A stretch of DNA of 64,000 bases from Episyrphus balteatus. Lineage: Eukaryota > Arthropoda > Insecta > Diptera > Syrphidae. Location of the stretch: NCBI RefSeq assembly GCF_945859705.1, contig NC_079135.1, positions 108,774,288 through 108,838,287 of the forward strand, read 5' to 3'. Below are positions 23,526 to 35,480 of the stretch, one piece after another. How positions within the stretch are numbered: position 1 is the stretch's first letter; each line of letters starts with the position of its first letter. A program made the position numbers and the translations under genes. The notes under the pieces are model-generated. The model saw nothing but the letters and a program-made list of their open reading frames with translations, ran no database searches and had not been told where the DNA came from.

Positions 23526-24945
23526 AGTTGGGGATTGTCTACCTGTTCCATCTATTTCATTGAAGTTTGACAGTTGCTATGTTGTCACATTGAATATTTT
23601 ATTGATTGAAAAAAAGTCAAACATTTTATTTTTAAAACAACGCAATAATCCTCATAGAAAATTCAGATTGAGTTCTAAATCATCAAAGGTTTCAAAACAA
23701 CAAAAGAATTTAAATATTAGCTGGATTTGTAAAATTTCACTACTGCTGAGATTTTTGTTTGATATATATATTTTTTTTTTTTTTTTGATAAAATGTTTGA
23801 TTTTGATTTTCGTAAAACTTTTCAGTACTGTTTTAAAAATAGAAAGTTGAAACACAAAAATAAAACTCTTTTTTATGGAAACACGTATTACTCACTGCTG
23901 GATATCTTGTGCTTCTTTGAAGTTTTTTTTTTTGCAACTTTTTGCCTAATAGGGTGTGTGTAGAAGAATACTCGATAATATCCAATTTATTTTCGTGTTT
24001 TTTTTTCAACTGTTGTTTATTAATTCTTTTTTCTTCAAAGCAGCTTTTGCTTTGCTATGATTTTTTAGATGGTTTCTCTTGAACGTGGTGATTTGCCTTG
24101 ACATATCATGAAGCGGGAGCTATGTAGATTAATACAAAAACTTCAAATATATAAAACATGAAAATATGAAAAATAACGGATAAGTTTTCGAGGTATGCAA
24201 GTAATCAATATTATTTGAAAACCTTTGTTTGCATTTTTTATTTTTTAGTTTCAATAGAATTTATGCTCTTTCTTTTATTTACAAAAATAATTAAGGTTGT
24301 AATATGTAATTAAAAAATAGAAAAAAAAAAACATTGGATTATGATATGAAAAATGAACTTGAATATCTGCAATTCAAAAAAGTTTATATTTGAAAATATT
24401 CAAAAATTGAAGATAACTACCTATAACATATTTCTAGATTAAGTTTTTATGGGGGTAAAATTTTTTCTTTACTTTCTTTTCCTTTTTTAATGCAATAAAA
24501 TATTCCCTTTTTAAAATTCGCAACATTAATTTGTGGGTACCTAATAACTTTTAACTGGTCGCTTGTATGGAAAGAGTTGTCATGGAGTTTCTTGTAGGGA
24601 ATACTTGTCCTTTAGTTAAGTTAGTTACTTTTTGAACAAGAAATTTTGAAAACAAAACTAACCCATTCTATAAAAAATATAGTTTTTATATATAAAACGT
24701 TTTAAAATAAAATGGACGACTGCAGTGGGGTCGCACGAACTTGTTCTTTAGAAGTTGTTAGAATTTTTAGGACTTAAATTAAGTAAATAAAAACAAAAAA
24801 AAAAGTTTTAAAAACAACGTAAAAATCGGTTTTCAAAATAATAACACAACATCTGAAATCAAATTGCCCTCCAAAACAAGTAGGTATGCAATTTCATTTG
24901 TTTTATTAAGATGTACATATTTAAAAAAAATTCAAAATCGTTATA

Positions 24946-25919
24946 GGGGAAATACGTCCAAAATGACATACACGGCCAATATGACATACCAGCCTTAACT
25001 TGAAATGTGTACCACATGTAACCCTACCTCCTATCTTATAAGGTGAAACCAATGATTTTTGAAATTCTGTCAAAATAACAACTCAATTGACAGCCCCAAA
25101 CCAAAAATATAAAGTAAAGTGTGTTTATAGGAGCTATTGTATTTTTTATGGGGTTGGACTAATTTTGTTATTTTGGGAGTTGTATGTAGTTTTTTTTGAA
25201 TATTTTATTGGGTATAACGACAGTTTACAATTTAAAGTTAAAAACTTATTAATATTTTTTATGAAATCAGGGTTGAAAACAGTGTTTTGTATAAAAATGT
25301 ATCAAAACTACGATATGGACAAAATGACATACCCTACCTATGGCCAAAACGACATACCTTCAACTTCATAGAAATTGTTGTTGTTTTTTAAATTTTAACT
25401 TTAAATATGTCAAATATATGGGTATAAGCGAACTTCCGACCGCCGATCATGGTTCAGGCTATGCGGGGGCCATTGAAGCTGCTAATCAAAACAAAATGGG
25501 CGGGTTTGCAACATCAAAAACATTCGGTGTCCCGCAGGCTACATTAAGGTGAAGCATACTGGACACCAAGTTTTTTAAGTCCTATACAAAGGATTAGGTG
25601 GATTCAAAGTAGCTTTCCTTTGAAAATCTACACTTGCCAACTAATTTTTGTATTTTTTTCATATAAAATGCCATATGTCGTTTTGTCCATATAACCTATG
25701 TCATTTTGTCCATGCCATATGGACAAAATGAATTTTGATACTTTTTTTTCAAAGTTTTAATTTATTTAAATTTATTTATTTTTTTAATACAAAAACTATT
25801 ATAAAATATTCCTAATAATATAAAGAATGAATAAAAAATGCAAAGATTGTGTTATACACCACGGGTATTATTTTATTGACGAAAAAGCTTATGGTATGTC
25901 ATATTGGACGTACTTCCCC
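24946..25919 (+). mobile_element. Pogo-like element remnant with TA target site
   Basis: The inverted ends GGGGAAATACGTCCAA and GGACGTACTTCCCC, followed in both arms by a variant of AATATGACATACC, are flanked by TA on each side (24944-24945 and 25920-25921). The phrase ATGGACAAAATGACATA and its complement recur several times internally. A decayed helix-turn-helix of pogo/Tigger type lies at 25423-25552. The element interrupts an older family-D repeat. Confidence 0.8.
25423..25552 (+). pseudogene. Frameshifted N-terminal helix-turn-helix of a pogo/Tigger-type transposase
   Basis: One frame begins YKRTSDRRSW, the usual start of pogo/Tigger transposases. After a frameshift near 25455 the next frame reads GAIEAANQNKMGGFATSKTF followed by GVPQATLR and a stop. 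The pattern A-x2-A-x6-G-x3-A-x3-FGVP-x-TLR is the psq-type DNA-binding helix-turn-helix. These domains bind the ends of the parent transposon. Nothing of the DDE/D catalytic domain is visible, so the protein is dead. It sits inside a TA-flanked element with matching inverted ends, which supports the assignment. Confidence 0.8.
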
Positions 25920-26350
25920 TACCTGTTAAAAAAAAACTAATTTTTTATAAATGATTTTTTGGAAAAAAGTTTTAAAATAAAATTGGTATGCCATTTTGTA
26001 GAAGTCACTAAGAAGTCAGGTTTTCGAAAATTGGATTTTTCAAAAAAAAAATTCATTTTTTTTTTAATCCAAAAATTAATATTATCAAAATTTTATTTTT
26101 GGTTTATATTAAAATTATATTAATACTTTTTTACAAAAAAAAAATCTTTGAAATCGAATAAGTAGTTTCGGAGAAAATCGGATTAAAAAAAAAAACGTTT
26201 CCATGGCAGGTACCGTTAATAATGATTTTCAAAAAAATTAAAAAAAATTAATTGATAGATAGGTACCCCTTGTCTTAAAACTTAAATTTGTATTTTTTTT
26301 ACAAAATCGTTGGAGCCGTTTTCGAGATATTTCAACTTAACTAAAATCGT

Positions 26351-28083
26351 CATATGACAAGTACAAATTGTTTTCGTTAAAAAAAATCATTCAAAAATGT
26401 TTTAAAATAAGCTTGAAATTCAATAAAAAAAAACCGGACCATAATGAAGAACCTTAATTTATTTATTTGATATCAAAGCTCGTTTAAATTCGGAGCAAAG
26501 AAAATTAAAATTAATTTAAATATGGTGGGATCTTTTACTTTAGGATAAGTCCTTACATAGTATTAATTTTAAAAATGGGTAACGAACGGCTAACCACTTA
26601 AAGCCTTAGGTACAAAAAAATATATGTAAACAAAAAAGACCCTTCTCTTTGTTAAGATTAATTAAAAAAAAATCCATTTTAAAATAGAGAATTTAATACA
26701 CTTAAAAGATATAGATAACTCAAAATGTTTTCAAACTAAAATGTAGTAAAATCAATTTTTTAAAAGTATTTTTTTTTTTATTTCTTCAAAATCCCTTCAA
26801 TATTCCATCACTTTTAAATTTTTCATCACAGATTAAATAATTTCTTTTTTTCTGTTTTTGCTTTAGAAACACAAATATTGGAAAATAGAGCAAATGTTTT
26901 TCTTTAACACAAAAACCGATTCCAAAAGAAACACAACATTCAGCTAGGGCTTTGGTTGGTTTGTTGTGCATATAAAAAAAAAAAAAAAAAAAAAAAAAAC
27001 ACGGAAACAAAACACCAACATCACGTTCGCCATTCAGCATGCAAATTAATTCAGCACACTAAAGGATATAACATCACAGAACACTAACAGAAAAATACAT
27101 ACCTATATAATATATGTATGTAGGTATGCAAAAAAAAAATTAAAATGAAGAAGGCTCACAGATAGATACACAAACAAAAAAAAAATAATAATAAAAACAG
27201 CAAAGGCATGAGAGTTTAAATAATTTATTTAGTGGAAAATTATTCTGAAACGTGACTCTTTTAAAAACCAAAGAAAAAATTATTCTTTTGTATTGGCTTT
27301 TATCTTTCCCCCCCCCCCCTGCCTCTTTGTCATAAAACGTCAAAAAATGGGTATGCAATCTAGAAAAAAAAAATGAAACGGAAAACGTATCAAAGATTTT
27401 GTGTTGTTTTAATTTAAATTAAATTTTAAATTAAGCTTTTTTTTTTGTATTTGTTTTAATAATAATAATAATTGAGCCATAAATGAAAACGTAATTTGCA
27501 TAAATTATTATTATTTGTTGGTCTTACACATCAATTATGTTAAATGAACATATTGAAAGTAATTAACCGCAACTAAGTCACACACGTACCTACTCAAAAT
27601 ACGTAAGAAAAAAAAAAAAAACATCCCAAATTGGTTCTTAATTTAAGGCTGCTTTATGCTCAGCAGGATCATAAACAAATTAGAACCTGCAACTTGATTT
27701 CGTAATGAGCAATTGAGCAATAGACCTTAAATAATATCACTTTGAATGCTTTTTTCTTTCAAATTTATTAAATTTTAACTTTGTATCAAAACTTTGTCAA
27801 AATTGGGACAATTTAGGTATTTGCCCAAAAACCTGACAATTAGACCAAGATGATAGGATATATTGCTAACAGATAACACATCTAACAAAAAACTATGTGA
27901 AATAGAAACTGAAAGTGTTTTAAAATTAAACATCTAAGACAATATCATGTGCAATTTATTGATTTTTTTGTAGGATCTGATAGAGCAAAACTAACTTCAG
28001 ATTAAGAGCTCAAAATACATAACTCTGGGTGGGTCGAACTTACTGTAAAGATTTGAGTTGCTTAGAATTATAAAGCTTCTCAT
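26351..28083. other. AT-rich non-coding stretch with homopolymer runs
   Basis: No gene seen. It contains a 25-30 base A run near 26970-26998 and a C12 run at 27308-27319, the latter unusual in such AT-rich DNA, plus AATAATAATAATAAT near 27460. It could be old repeat DNA or intergenic host sequence. Confidence 0.4.
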
Positions 28084-29333
28084 TAATACAGGTAAAATGG
28101 GCATTTAAAAAAAAAAAAAAAAAATTTTTGACCAATTGCAGATTTTACTGTCTCCTCGAAAATAACACCTTTCACCAAAATTTTTTGTATGAAAACTCTT
28201 TATTCTTGCTTTCTATCCCAAAATCAATGTTTTTACCAAATTTCATTAGGGTGACCCATTATTTTTGTTTTCACTCAAAAAAAAAACACCCTCTGAACCA
28301 TGATATTTGTATAGACACTTTAGATTCTTGTTTCTTATCTTAAAAGTAACATCATTACTAAATTTCAATAGGGTACCACTAATATTACTCTTGTATTTCA
28401 CACTTTTTCAAATATACCCATATTTTCTTTACTTCTAAAAAAAACACCCTTTCACATAAAAAAAAAATGTATAGACTTACATTATTCGTAATTCCCATGG
28501 GAAAGAGAATATATTTAATTTTGTAAGGGTTGCCATTTATACCATTGATTTGATCGGACTTATCTCGGATTTTTCCCTATTTCACAAAAAAACACCCTTT
28601 AACCTAAAATATTTGTATAGACTGCTCGGATATTTGGTTTCTGTTATAAATGAAACATTTTTAGCAATTTTCATGGGTGTAACAATTTTTTCCTTGTTTT
28701 TGTGGTACTAATTCCAAATTTCATCATTTCTTAAAAAAAAAAACACTCTTTCGCTCAAGATAATTGTGTACACTTTATAGATTCTTAATTCTTATACCAA
28801 CCAAAACATTTACACCTAGTTTTAAAAATTAATAAAATTTAAGTCAGCTGTTATGATACCTTCCTCACACACAACTTAACCCATCAAAAAAACACCCTTT
28901 CACCAAAAATAATTTTAAGAACTTTGTGAATCCCTTGTCCTTGCTTTATCTTAAACCTTCATCCCGAATTTCATCAGTGTAGCATGTTTTTCCCATGGGT
29001 TTCGGTTATATTTTACCTGTTGAAGTCAAAAAACAAGCACCCTTGTTTTTAATCTGCAATAACTTTTCTTAGAGCAATCGTATTGACATTATTTGTATGT
29101 CATTAGATTCAGCATCAAAAAATACCTTGAAAACATGTGTCATATGACGATATTCGACAAACAATTTTTTTCAGTATATTTTTGACATTCACCCCCTCCC
29201 TCTTGTCCGCGAAAAAACATTCTTCCGCCCAACTTTTTTTTATAGACTTTTTTTGTACTTGGTTCTTATCCCAAAAGCAAACTTTTTGCCAAGTTTCATG
29301 AGTGGAACAATTTTTTTTTCTTGATTTTATGTA

Positions 29334-30272
29334 GGGGAAGTGGGGGCAAGACCGCCCACTTAGTGTTTGATTGTCTTAAAAACCAATAAAAAACATCTTT
29401 TAAATAGAAAAAAGTTTTTATTTATTGAATTCAATGTTTTTTGCAGAAACTCTCATTATTATAAAAAAAATACTGAACAAAAGATAATACGTTTTGAAAA
29501 AACATCAAACAAAAAACCGTCTTGCCCCCACATGGGGGTAAGAACGCCCTATACAATTTTGTTGGTAGAAAGACCGTTTTTATTGTTTCAAATGCAGCCT
29601 ATTTGTAATAATAACACAATTATGCTATATTTTCATTATTTCTCACTTCAGCACAAGCTTTTTGGTACCATTTAGAACACATTTTGCACTTAATCCAACA
29701 ATACTTTGGATTGGATCAAGAAAAAAGTTGCAGATAGAAGGTACAAATACAATTTGCAAAGTCCTCTTCAGCAGAATCATCAATTACAGTAGGTATTGTT
29801 TGGCGCCTGTTGCTTAGCTTTTTGGAAGATTTAACGGAGAACTTCTTTTTTCACTTTGTTTAAGCTACCAGAGCTTCCAATTTCGCCCATGGGCGGTCTT
29901 GCCCCAGTCATATCATATTTGATGTTCTGTATTATTTTTTTTTAAATTAATCTTTATGACTCCTTCTTTCGCAGAAAATACTTTTTAATATTCACTTTCT
30001 ATTATAAAAAAAGGAAAAGTTAAAAATTTGAATTATTACAGTGTCAAAATTATAACTGACTTTTCATATGAACGATAACAATTTGATGAAAAATCATAAA
30101 ATTTACCGTAACTCTTCCGGGTCTTAACCGAAATTGCTAAAACTTACAGACGTGATCGATCGTACCAAAGGGTACCTATTTTATATTGCAAGTGTAACCA
30201 ATTTTACTTTTTTCATACAACATAGTACGAAAACCGTCTTGCCCCCATAGGCGGTCCTGCTCCCACTTCCCC
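29334..30272 (-). mobile_element. Nested pogo-like element remnant with TA target site
   Basis: The ends GGGGAAGTGGGGGCAAGACC and its complement (GGTCCTGCTCCCACTTCCCC, one mismatch in the inner part) are flanked by TA at 29332 and 30273. The phrase CTTGCCCCCA recurs inside. A decayed coding piece on the minus strand carries a zinc-knuckle motif. The tip GGGGAA is shared with the element at 24946, so the two belong to related families. Confidence 0.8.
29630..29853 (-). pseudogene. C-terminal zinc-knuckle fragment of a pogo-like transposase
   Basis: The minus strand from about 29853 reads KKKFSVKSSKKLSNRRQTIP, then VIDDSAEEDFANCIC, then a stop and frame noise. It continues from about 29705 with YCWIKCKMCSKWYQKACAEV. 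The basic-acidic linker followed by C-x-C and then WI-x-C-x2-C-x2-WY-x3-C is the zinc-binding tail found in many pogo/Tigger-type transposases. The catalytic core is absent and at least one stop interrupts the fragment. Its position inside TA-flanked inverted repeats supports this assignment. Confidence 0.7.
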
Positions 30273-30294
30273 TACTATTTTAACTGTACTAAAG

Positions 30295-30860
30295 ATAAAA
30301 TTTAATTTGAACCGTTTTGAAAAAAATTGATTTTCAAAAAAAAAAAAAAAATTTAAATATTTTTAAAACTCCAAAACTGACTTTTATGAAAATTTTTTAT
30401 AATTATTAAATTAAGGCTAAAAGGTTTTCGCGTGATAGCCAGAAACCGTGTTTTATGAGTTTATTGGGTAAGAATTCGTTTTAATGCATGATAACGCTCG
30501 ATGCCTCACTGCCGTGGAACTTTCATATTCCTTCGAGAAGTTGGTGGCTATATATCCAACCCATCTATGGCAAGTACTGTTTATAAATTAATGATTTTCA
30601 AAGAAAAAACTTTTCGTCAAAAGTAAAGGGTTGCTTAGAAATACACAATTAAATTTTTTCAAAAAATTCCTTTAAGCCGTTTTTAATAGAGTTAAATTTT
30701 TCCAAAACTCTTGAAATTTTCCAATTTTAAAGGTGCATCGGTTAAGGAAGGCTGTAGTTCCTAAAAAATACAGACAGACGGACTTGTAGGACTCGTTTTT
30801 TTTTTGTGTTTTTTATTTTTTTTTTAACTTCAATCAAAACCCATACTTTTACGTGACAAA
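30295..30860 (+). repeat. Degenerate dispersed repeat with a CAGACAGACGG tract
   Basis: AT-rich sequence ends in ACAGACAGACGGACTTG (30769) and then a T-rich stretch with TCAATCAAAACC. The tail resembles the end region of family D, where GACGGACGG is followed by GGTTTTGATTAAAACC. Probably an old copy. It directly abuts the previous element. Confidence 0.45.
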
Positions 30861-33800
30861 CGGACCCTGGGTTCGGATCGAAATGCATAACTTCAGGTGG
30901 ATGTGGTCGTAAATATACACATTTTATAGGTATAGGTATTTGTTATTATTTAACATTATTTTATGTTGTGTTTGATTTTTCATGTCATATTTTGATGATA
31001 ATTATGTCAGACTCTGCATTTCAGTCAGTCATCTGCATTTGAAAGCTTTTGATGCATCACAATTAGTATTTTGTTTGTTAAAAAATATATGTATTTTTAT
31101 TTAAATATAAATCAATTATGTAGGTACATATATCCTTATAGCAAAAAAACACTCAATAGCACTAGTCAGCACTTTTATTTAAAATAATGTCAGCAGAAAA
31201 AAATACTATAGACAGAAATAATTGAACCATTGAACCTCTATGAAAAAAAATAGTTATTTTTAATGAAATTCTCAACAAACAATGAACAAACTAATTTATT
31301 ATTCATTTCATTCCAGCTTCACTGACTCGAAATAATTTAAATTTGAAATTTTTAATGGAATCAATTGCAGTTTGATTGCAACTTTTTTTTCCTACGTACA
31401 AGCCACATTTTGATCCTTCCTGTCAAATGGTCAAATTTTATTTTTCCATTAACATTCACAAAATAATAGCTGTGACATCGATTTTTTGCTTGCAAATCAT
31501 AATAATTCTTCGTTCAATGATACACGATAAATTACAAACATAAAAAAAAATAAACACAATCCTGAACAAACGGTTAAAATATTAATTTGTTCCGAAGAGT
31601 CCTTCTTTTCTCATCCTCATTTTAATGTACACAGACACACATAATAGAATTATTATGTGGGTGAAAAACTTATCCTAATGAGTTAATTACTTCCTGTAAA
31701 TAATTCATTCCTATGAAGCTGTCGTGAATATTTTATGCAGTTTTAAGTGAATGTGTGTGTGTGTTTGTGTTGAGCCTTAATAAAAATCTTCTTTACTTTT
31801 ATTACACAAAAAAAAAGAAAAAAAAAACAAGGACGAGACGTTGAGTAAGTGTTTGTTGGGAGAGGGTGTAATAGTGACAATGATGATGATGAAACATAAA
31901 GATGATGATTTTCATAATAGGGTCGACGTTTAGTTTTCGTATATACCTACCCTAAAGCAATTTAAGGAAGAACTTTGGTAGAATACATTAAAGTTTCAGC
32001 GCATGGTTAAATAAAGCCTCCTCTTCCATAAGTTTCCAAGGAAGGAACAAAAAAATAAATAAGAAAAAACGGAAGAAATAACGAAATCTTCATTCATGAG
32101 TTTTTTTTTTGTTTTACTTATATATAACTTTTGAAATACCCACGAGAATGTTTTATATTTTTGAGCCTAGAAGTGTGTCAAGGTTTTGTTTCCTTAAAAC
32201 TTAAGTTATAAATTTGAATTTTTTTTTGCATATTATCTAATAATTGTATACGAGCAGACACAACATATAGTTTACAATACAAAAAAAAAAACGGAAGTCT
32301 CTAATTGCTGTTTAGATTAGTATCTCTTTCATTGTTGTTTGACTTATGAAACTCATTTAATTTTATTTTTTATTTTGAATTCTGTATTTTTATTATTTAA
32401 ATATTGAAATGAGTTGAATAGTCTAGTTTTCATCAGACCTGAACTCAAATCTAGCTATGTATTCAAATTTTCGTATCAGAAATGATAAAAGCCTAAAAAC
32501 TTAATCGTCTGGGATTCCCGAGTTACCTAAAAATTTATATTGCTATCGGTTAGATATCTGTTTATAAGAGTTAAAATTTTTTCAACTCCAAAACAATGAA
32601 CGACCAATTTATTTATATTATTTAAAAGGAAGAGAAAAAAAGGTTACTCATACACCACAGTGTCCTGTAAATTTAGTATACAGAATGATAAAGGAGTAAA
32701 GTGCCAAAATGCTTGAGAATGTAGATTGGGTAGAGACGAAAAAAATTTTATACAAGAAGGGGTCTATTATAGCCCCCCTAAAAAAAATTACTTAATATGG
32801 AAAAAAAATACTAAAAATCATCGGTTAGACAAACAATTACTCGATATACTTTTTTGTAAAGCCAAAAACCTTATTTTTATCTTGTTTTTAAATGAAGCTG
32901 TCTTCAGCTGTCTAAATTAAAAAAAAATCTTTTTTAAAAATACAAATAATAGCAAAAACAGGATAGATCATACTTTTTTTTCATTTTTAATGATTTCTTT
33001 TCTTTTGTTTTTGTTTTTTTCTGGAATTGATTTTATTGCTTTAATGTCCCTTATAGAAAGAACCCATTTGTGATACTTGTTGCAGACATAAATGTAAAAT
33101 AAAAATGAATTTAAAATTGAAAATAAAAAAAAAATTGTAAGTATGTAGCTCCGATCCTAGATCAATTTGCCAAAAAACCCGTTTACTACAATCTACATTA
33201 TATTGAAAAACTCTCAAGGGAAATTTATTTTTTTTACAAAATTAAAATTGCCATATTACCAAAAAGAATAAAATTTTTTTCTCAAAAATAGCTCTAACTA
33301 ATTCGACTATAAAAAATATGATATTTAAATATTTTATGTCGTTATTCACGGTATACATGCAAAAGAGCCGTTTTTTTTTTATTTCTGACTTTCCCGTTAA
33401 CGACTTTCAACGAAAATGTATTGTATGCGTATCAGTAAATTTTATTTGGAAAGTATGAAAAAAAAATTCAAAATAACAATTTTTTATTAAAAAAAACAAA
33501 ATTTTCAGTATATACGGATGAATGAATTTTCTTAAAGTTTTGTTTTAATTTTGTGAATAAATATTTTTTCAGTAGAATAGCATAACAAATTGAAAAAAAA
33601 TTTATATTATTCAAAAATCTACTTTATTTGGGGGGAGGTTTAAACTATTTAAAAAGGTATTCTTTAAGGCATTTTTTAGCTGTTCTTATTATTTCTTTTA
33701 ATTTTTTTGTTACATTTTTTCGCATTGCAAATTGAAAAACACAATCTACTAATAAACTGCAATTAAAATTTCCAAGAAATAAAACACGGACCAATGAATT

Positions 33801-34080
33801 TTATTGAAACTTTGTACAAACATATTTATCTGGATACTAATGCATATTTTCTTTTTTATGACACACAATTTTTTTTAGTGTTTTTGAAATTTTTTATAAA
33901 AAAAAAAAACATGTACAATGAGGGAAAAACAACTTAAAATTAACGAAAACCACGTTTTTTATTTTTTGGAATAATTTTGCTTTGAAGACGAAAATTTTAA
34001 AATCAAAGTAGAACATCGTTATTGGTTTACAGTTATAAAACATCTTTAAATCAAGGTTGTTTCAACTTAATAAAAAGCAT
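30861..34080. other. AT-rich non-coding stretch
   Basis: No gene is supported. 30.9-32.4 kb is comparatively unique, with GTGTGTGTGTGTTTGTGT near 31752 and GATGATGATGA near 31882. 32.6-34.0 kb is T/A-rich, repeat-like DNA. The 13-mer ATACACCACAGTG at 32650 also occurs at 52335 and 63155. Confidence 0.4.
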
Positions 34081-34084
34081 CAAT

Positions 34085-34156
34085 TTTGACAAAGTTGTCG
34101 AACCTACAACTCTTAGGTTACTAGGCGAATGCTTTACCAACGTGCTATCTCACTGT
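34085..34156 (-). other. tRNA-like sequence (decayed tRNA or SINE head)
   Basis: The minus strand reads GATAGCACGTTGGTAAAGCA, like a D-arm/A box, then TTCGCCTAGTAACC in the anticodon region, then GTAGGTTCGAC, like a B box. The spacing is right for a tRNA of about 72 bases, but the T-stem and acceptor stem do not pair well. It is likely a tRNA-derived repeat or pseudogene rather than a working tRNA. Confidence 0.4.
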
Positions 34157-34720
34157 TGAAAATTAGAGCGATAAAATGCAACAAAAGCTGAAGTCGGACA
34201 AAAATAAAAAATTTCTTACGTTGTTTCAATTTTATTTTGAAGAAGTTTCATGTTAATTTTTTAAACACTAACCCTCTGTCGGCACACGGGTGGGAATTTT
34301 GCAGGACAAAAATGAAAAGTGGTCACAGAAAAGTGTCTTTATAAGGTTGAAAATAAATTTTTTTTGGTATTGTGAATACAGTATTCGAATTCCTCGGAAA
34401 ATTCTACATCAATTTCATATATGATTCTCCATAAAATAGTGAGACCGAAAAAAGTTCTAGCGCCATGAAAAAGTATAAAACAAATTCGCAAAAAAGAGGT
34501 GTGCCTACAGAGGGTTAAATCAACGTTGAACATTTTAAATTTTACGTTGCGTTTTTTCCCTCAGTGTACACATTTAAAAAAGAATGGCTCGAACTATTTT
34601 TAATTTAATTTTTTTTTTTTTCTAAAAATTCTTTGTTGTACAAGAAATTAAAGGGCATACTTCGTTTTGAGATTAAAATCATTTGAAAAAATGAAACGAA
34701 ATTTTTAATTTATTTTTAAG

Positions 34721-35406
34721 TGGTTGGGGTCAAAATTCTGCCGGTGTCAAAATTCTTTTGTCAAAATTCTGCTTTACAAAATTCTGCTTTTCAAAATTCT
34801 GTTTTTTTAAATTCTGCTTTTCAGAATTCTGTTTTTTAAAATTCTGCACAAAATTAAAAAAAGGGTTTGGAAAATGTTAAAAAGCGCGAGCTTCAGAATT
34901 CAGTAAAATCATCTTCTTGAAAAATGATCGCTAATTTTTGTTTTATAACCGAATAAATTTGAAAAAATAAAAAAAGGTTTATAATATTAAGCACTTCCGA
35001 AAATAATTAAAAATTTATTAATTTATTAAATAAAGATGAATATTCAAAAAATTAAATAAGAAAAGGAATATTTTGTATCAAACAACATCGGTTCCAATTA
35101 GAATATAGATTTTATTTGAAAGAAATTCAGTATTTATGCATTTTAAAAAATATTGGCGACGCTTAAACAAAAAAAATTTACGAAAGTGCCAATGTTAAAT
35201 TACATTAATGAATGTATTTTTCTTTAGCATATGCGCTATGCTATAAAAAAACAGAATTGGCAGAATTTTTTTTGTTCAAATACAATGCTGGCAGAATTTT
35301 GAAAAACAGAATAGAAAAAAAAGCCGAATTTTGAAAAACAGAATTTTTGCTAAAAAGCTGAATTTTGAAAAGCAGAATTTTTAAGCCAGAATTTTGACCC
35401 GATCCC
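34721..35406 (+). mobile_element. Foldback-like element with 15-bp sub-repeats and 9-bp target duplication (copy 1)
   Basis: Each inverted end consists of tandem units of about 15 bases, TCAAAATTCTGCTTT on the left (about seven, to 34855) and the complement on the right (about 35255-35400). The outer tips are TGGTTGGGGTCAAAATTCTG and CAGAATTTTGACCCGATCCC. The flanks ATTTTTAAG (34712) and ATTTATAAG (35407) match at 8 of 9 bases, the duplication length known for Foldback elements. The middle has no gene. Copy 2 at 52783 has the same ends with the middle inverted. Confidence 0.85.
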
Positions 35407-35426
35407 ATTTATAAGTTCTTTTTACC

Positions 35427-35480
35427 GACTTCCAAAAAGGAGGTATTCAATTCGTCTGTATTTTTTTTTTGTATGTTTGG
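35427..35480 (+). repeat. Short repeat CCGACTTCCAAAAAGGAGG, partner inverted at 40205
   Basis: ACCGACTTCCAAAAAGGAGG followed by TATTCAATTCGTCTGTA is repeated in reverse complement at 40205-40252 with small changes. The pair may be the ends of a 4.8-kb unit or two independent copies of a dispersed repeat. It begins only 12 bases after the target duplication of the preceding Foldback-like element. Confidence 0.7.

Larger units (their letters stand above)
24709..26350 (+). repeat. Dispersed repeat family D, copy split by a pogo-like element
   Basis: The start AAATAAAATGGACGACTG, soon followed by GGGTCGCACGAACTTG, matches the starts at 46753, 47510, 52397 and 55804. After the inserted element (24946-25919), AT-rich family sequence continues to about 26350 and mirrors 1500-1880 in reverse complement. 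The 3' hairpin seen in better copies is not evident here. Confidence 0.6.
28084..30291. mobile_element. Inverted-repeat TA-site element (copy 2), split by a nested pogo-like element
   Basis: The left end is TA then ATACAGGTAAAATGG (28084). Bases 28130-29325 match 18101-19235 of copy 1 in order. The matching right end CTATTTTAACTGTAC followed by TA appears only at 30275-30291, beyond an inserted 0.94-kb element (29334-30272). Copy 2 lacks about 230 bases found next to the left end of copy 1, including one arm of its inner hairpin. The insertion order is therefore clear: this element first, the pogo-like one later. Confidence 0.82.

Noticed and set aside
29367..29675. 102-codon plus-strand frame inside the nested element
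   Set aside because: The recognisable zinc-knuckle coding remnant lies on the opposite strand of the same region, so the plus frame is a shadow.
34085..34156. Functional tRNA gene
   Set aside because: A-box and B-box words are spaced correctly, but the acceptor and T stems do not pair, so only a tRNA-derived repeat is supported.
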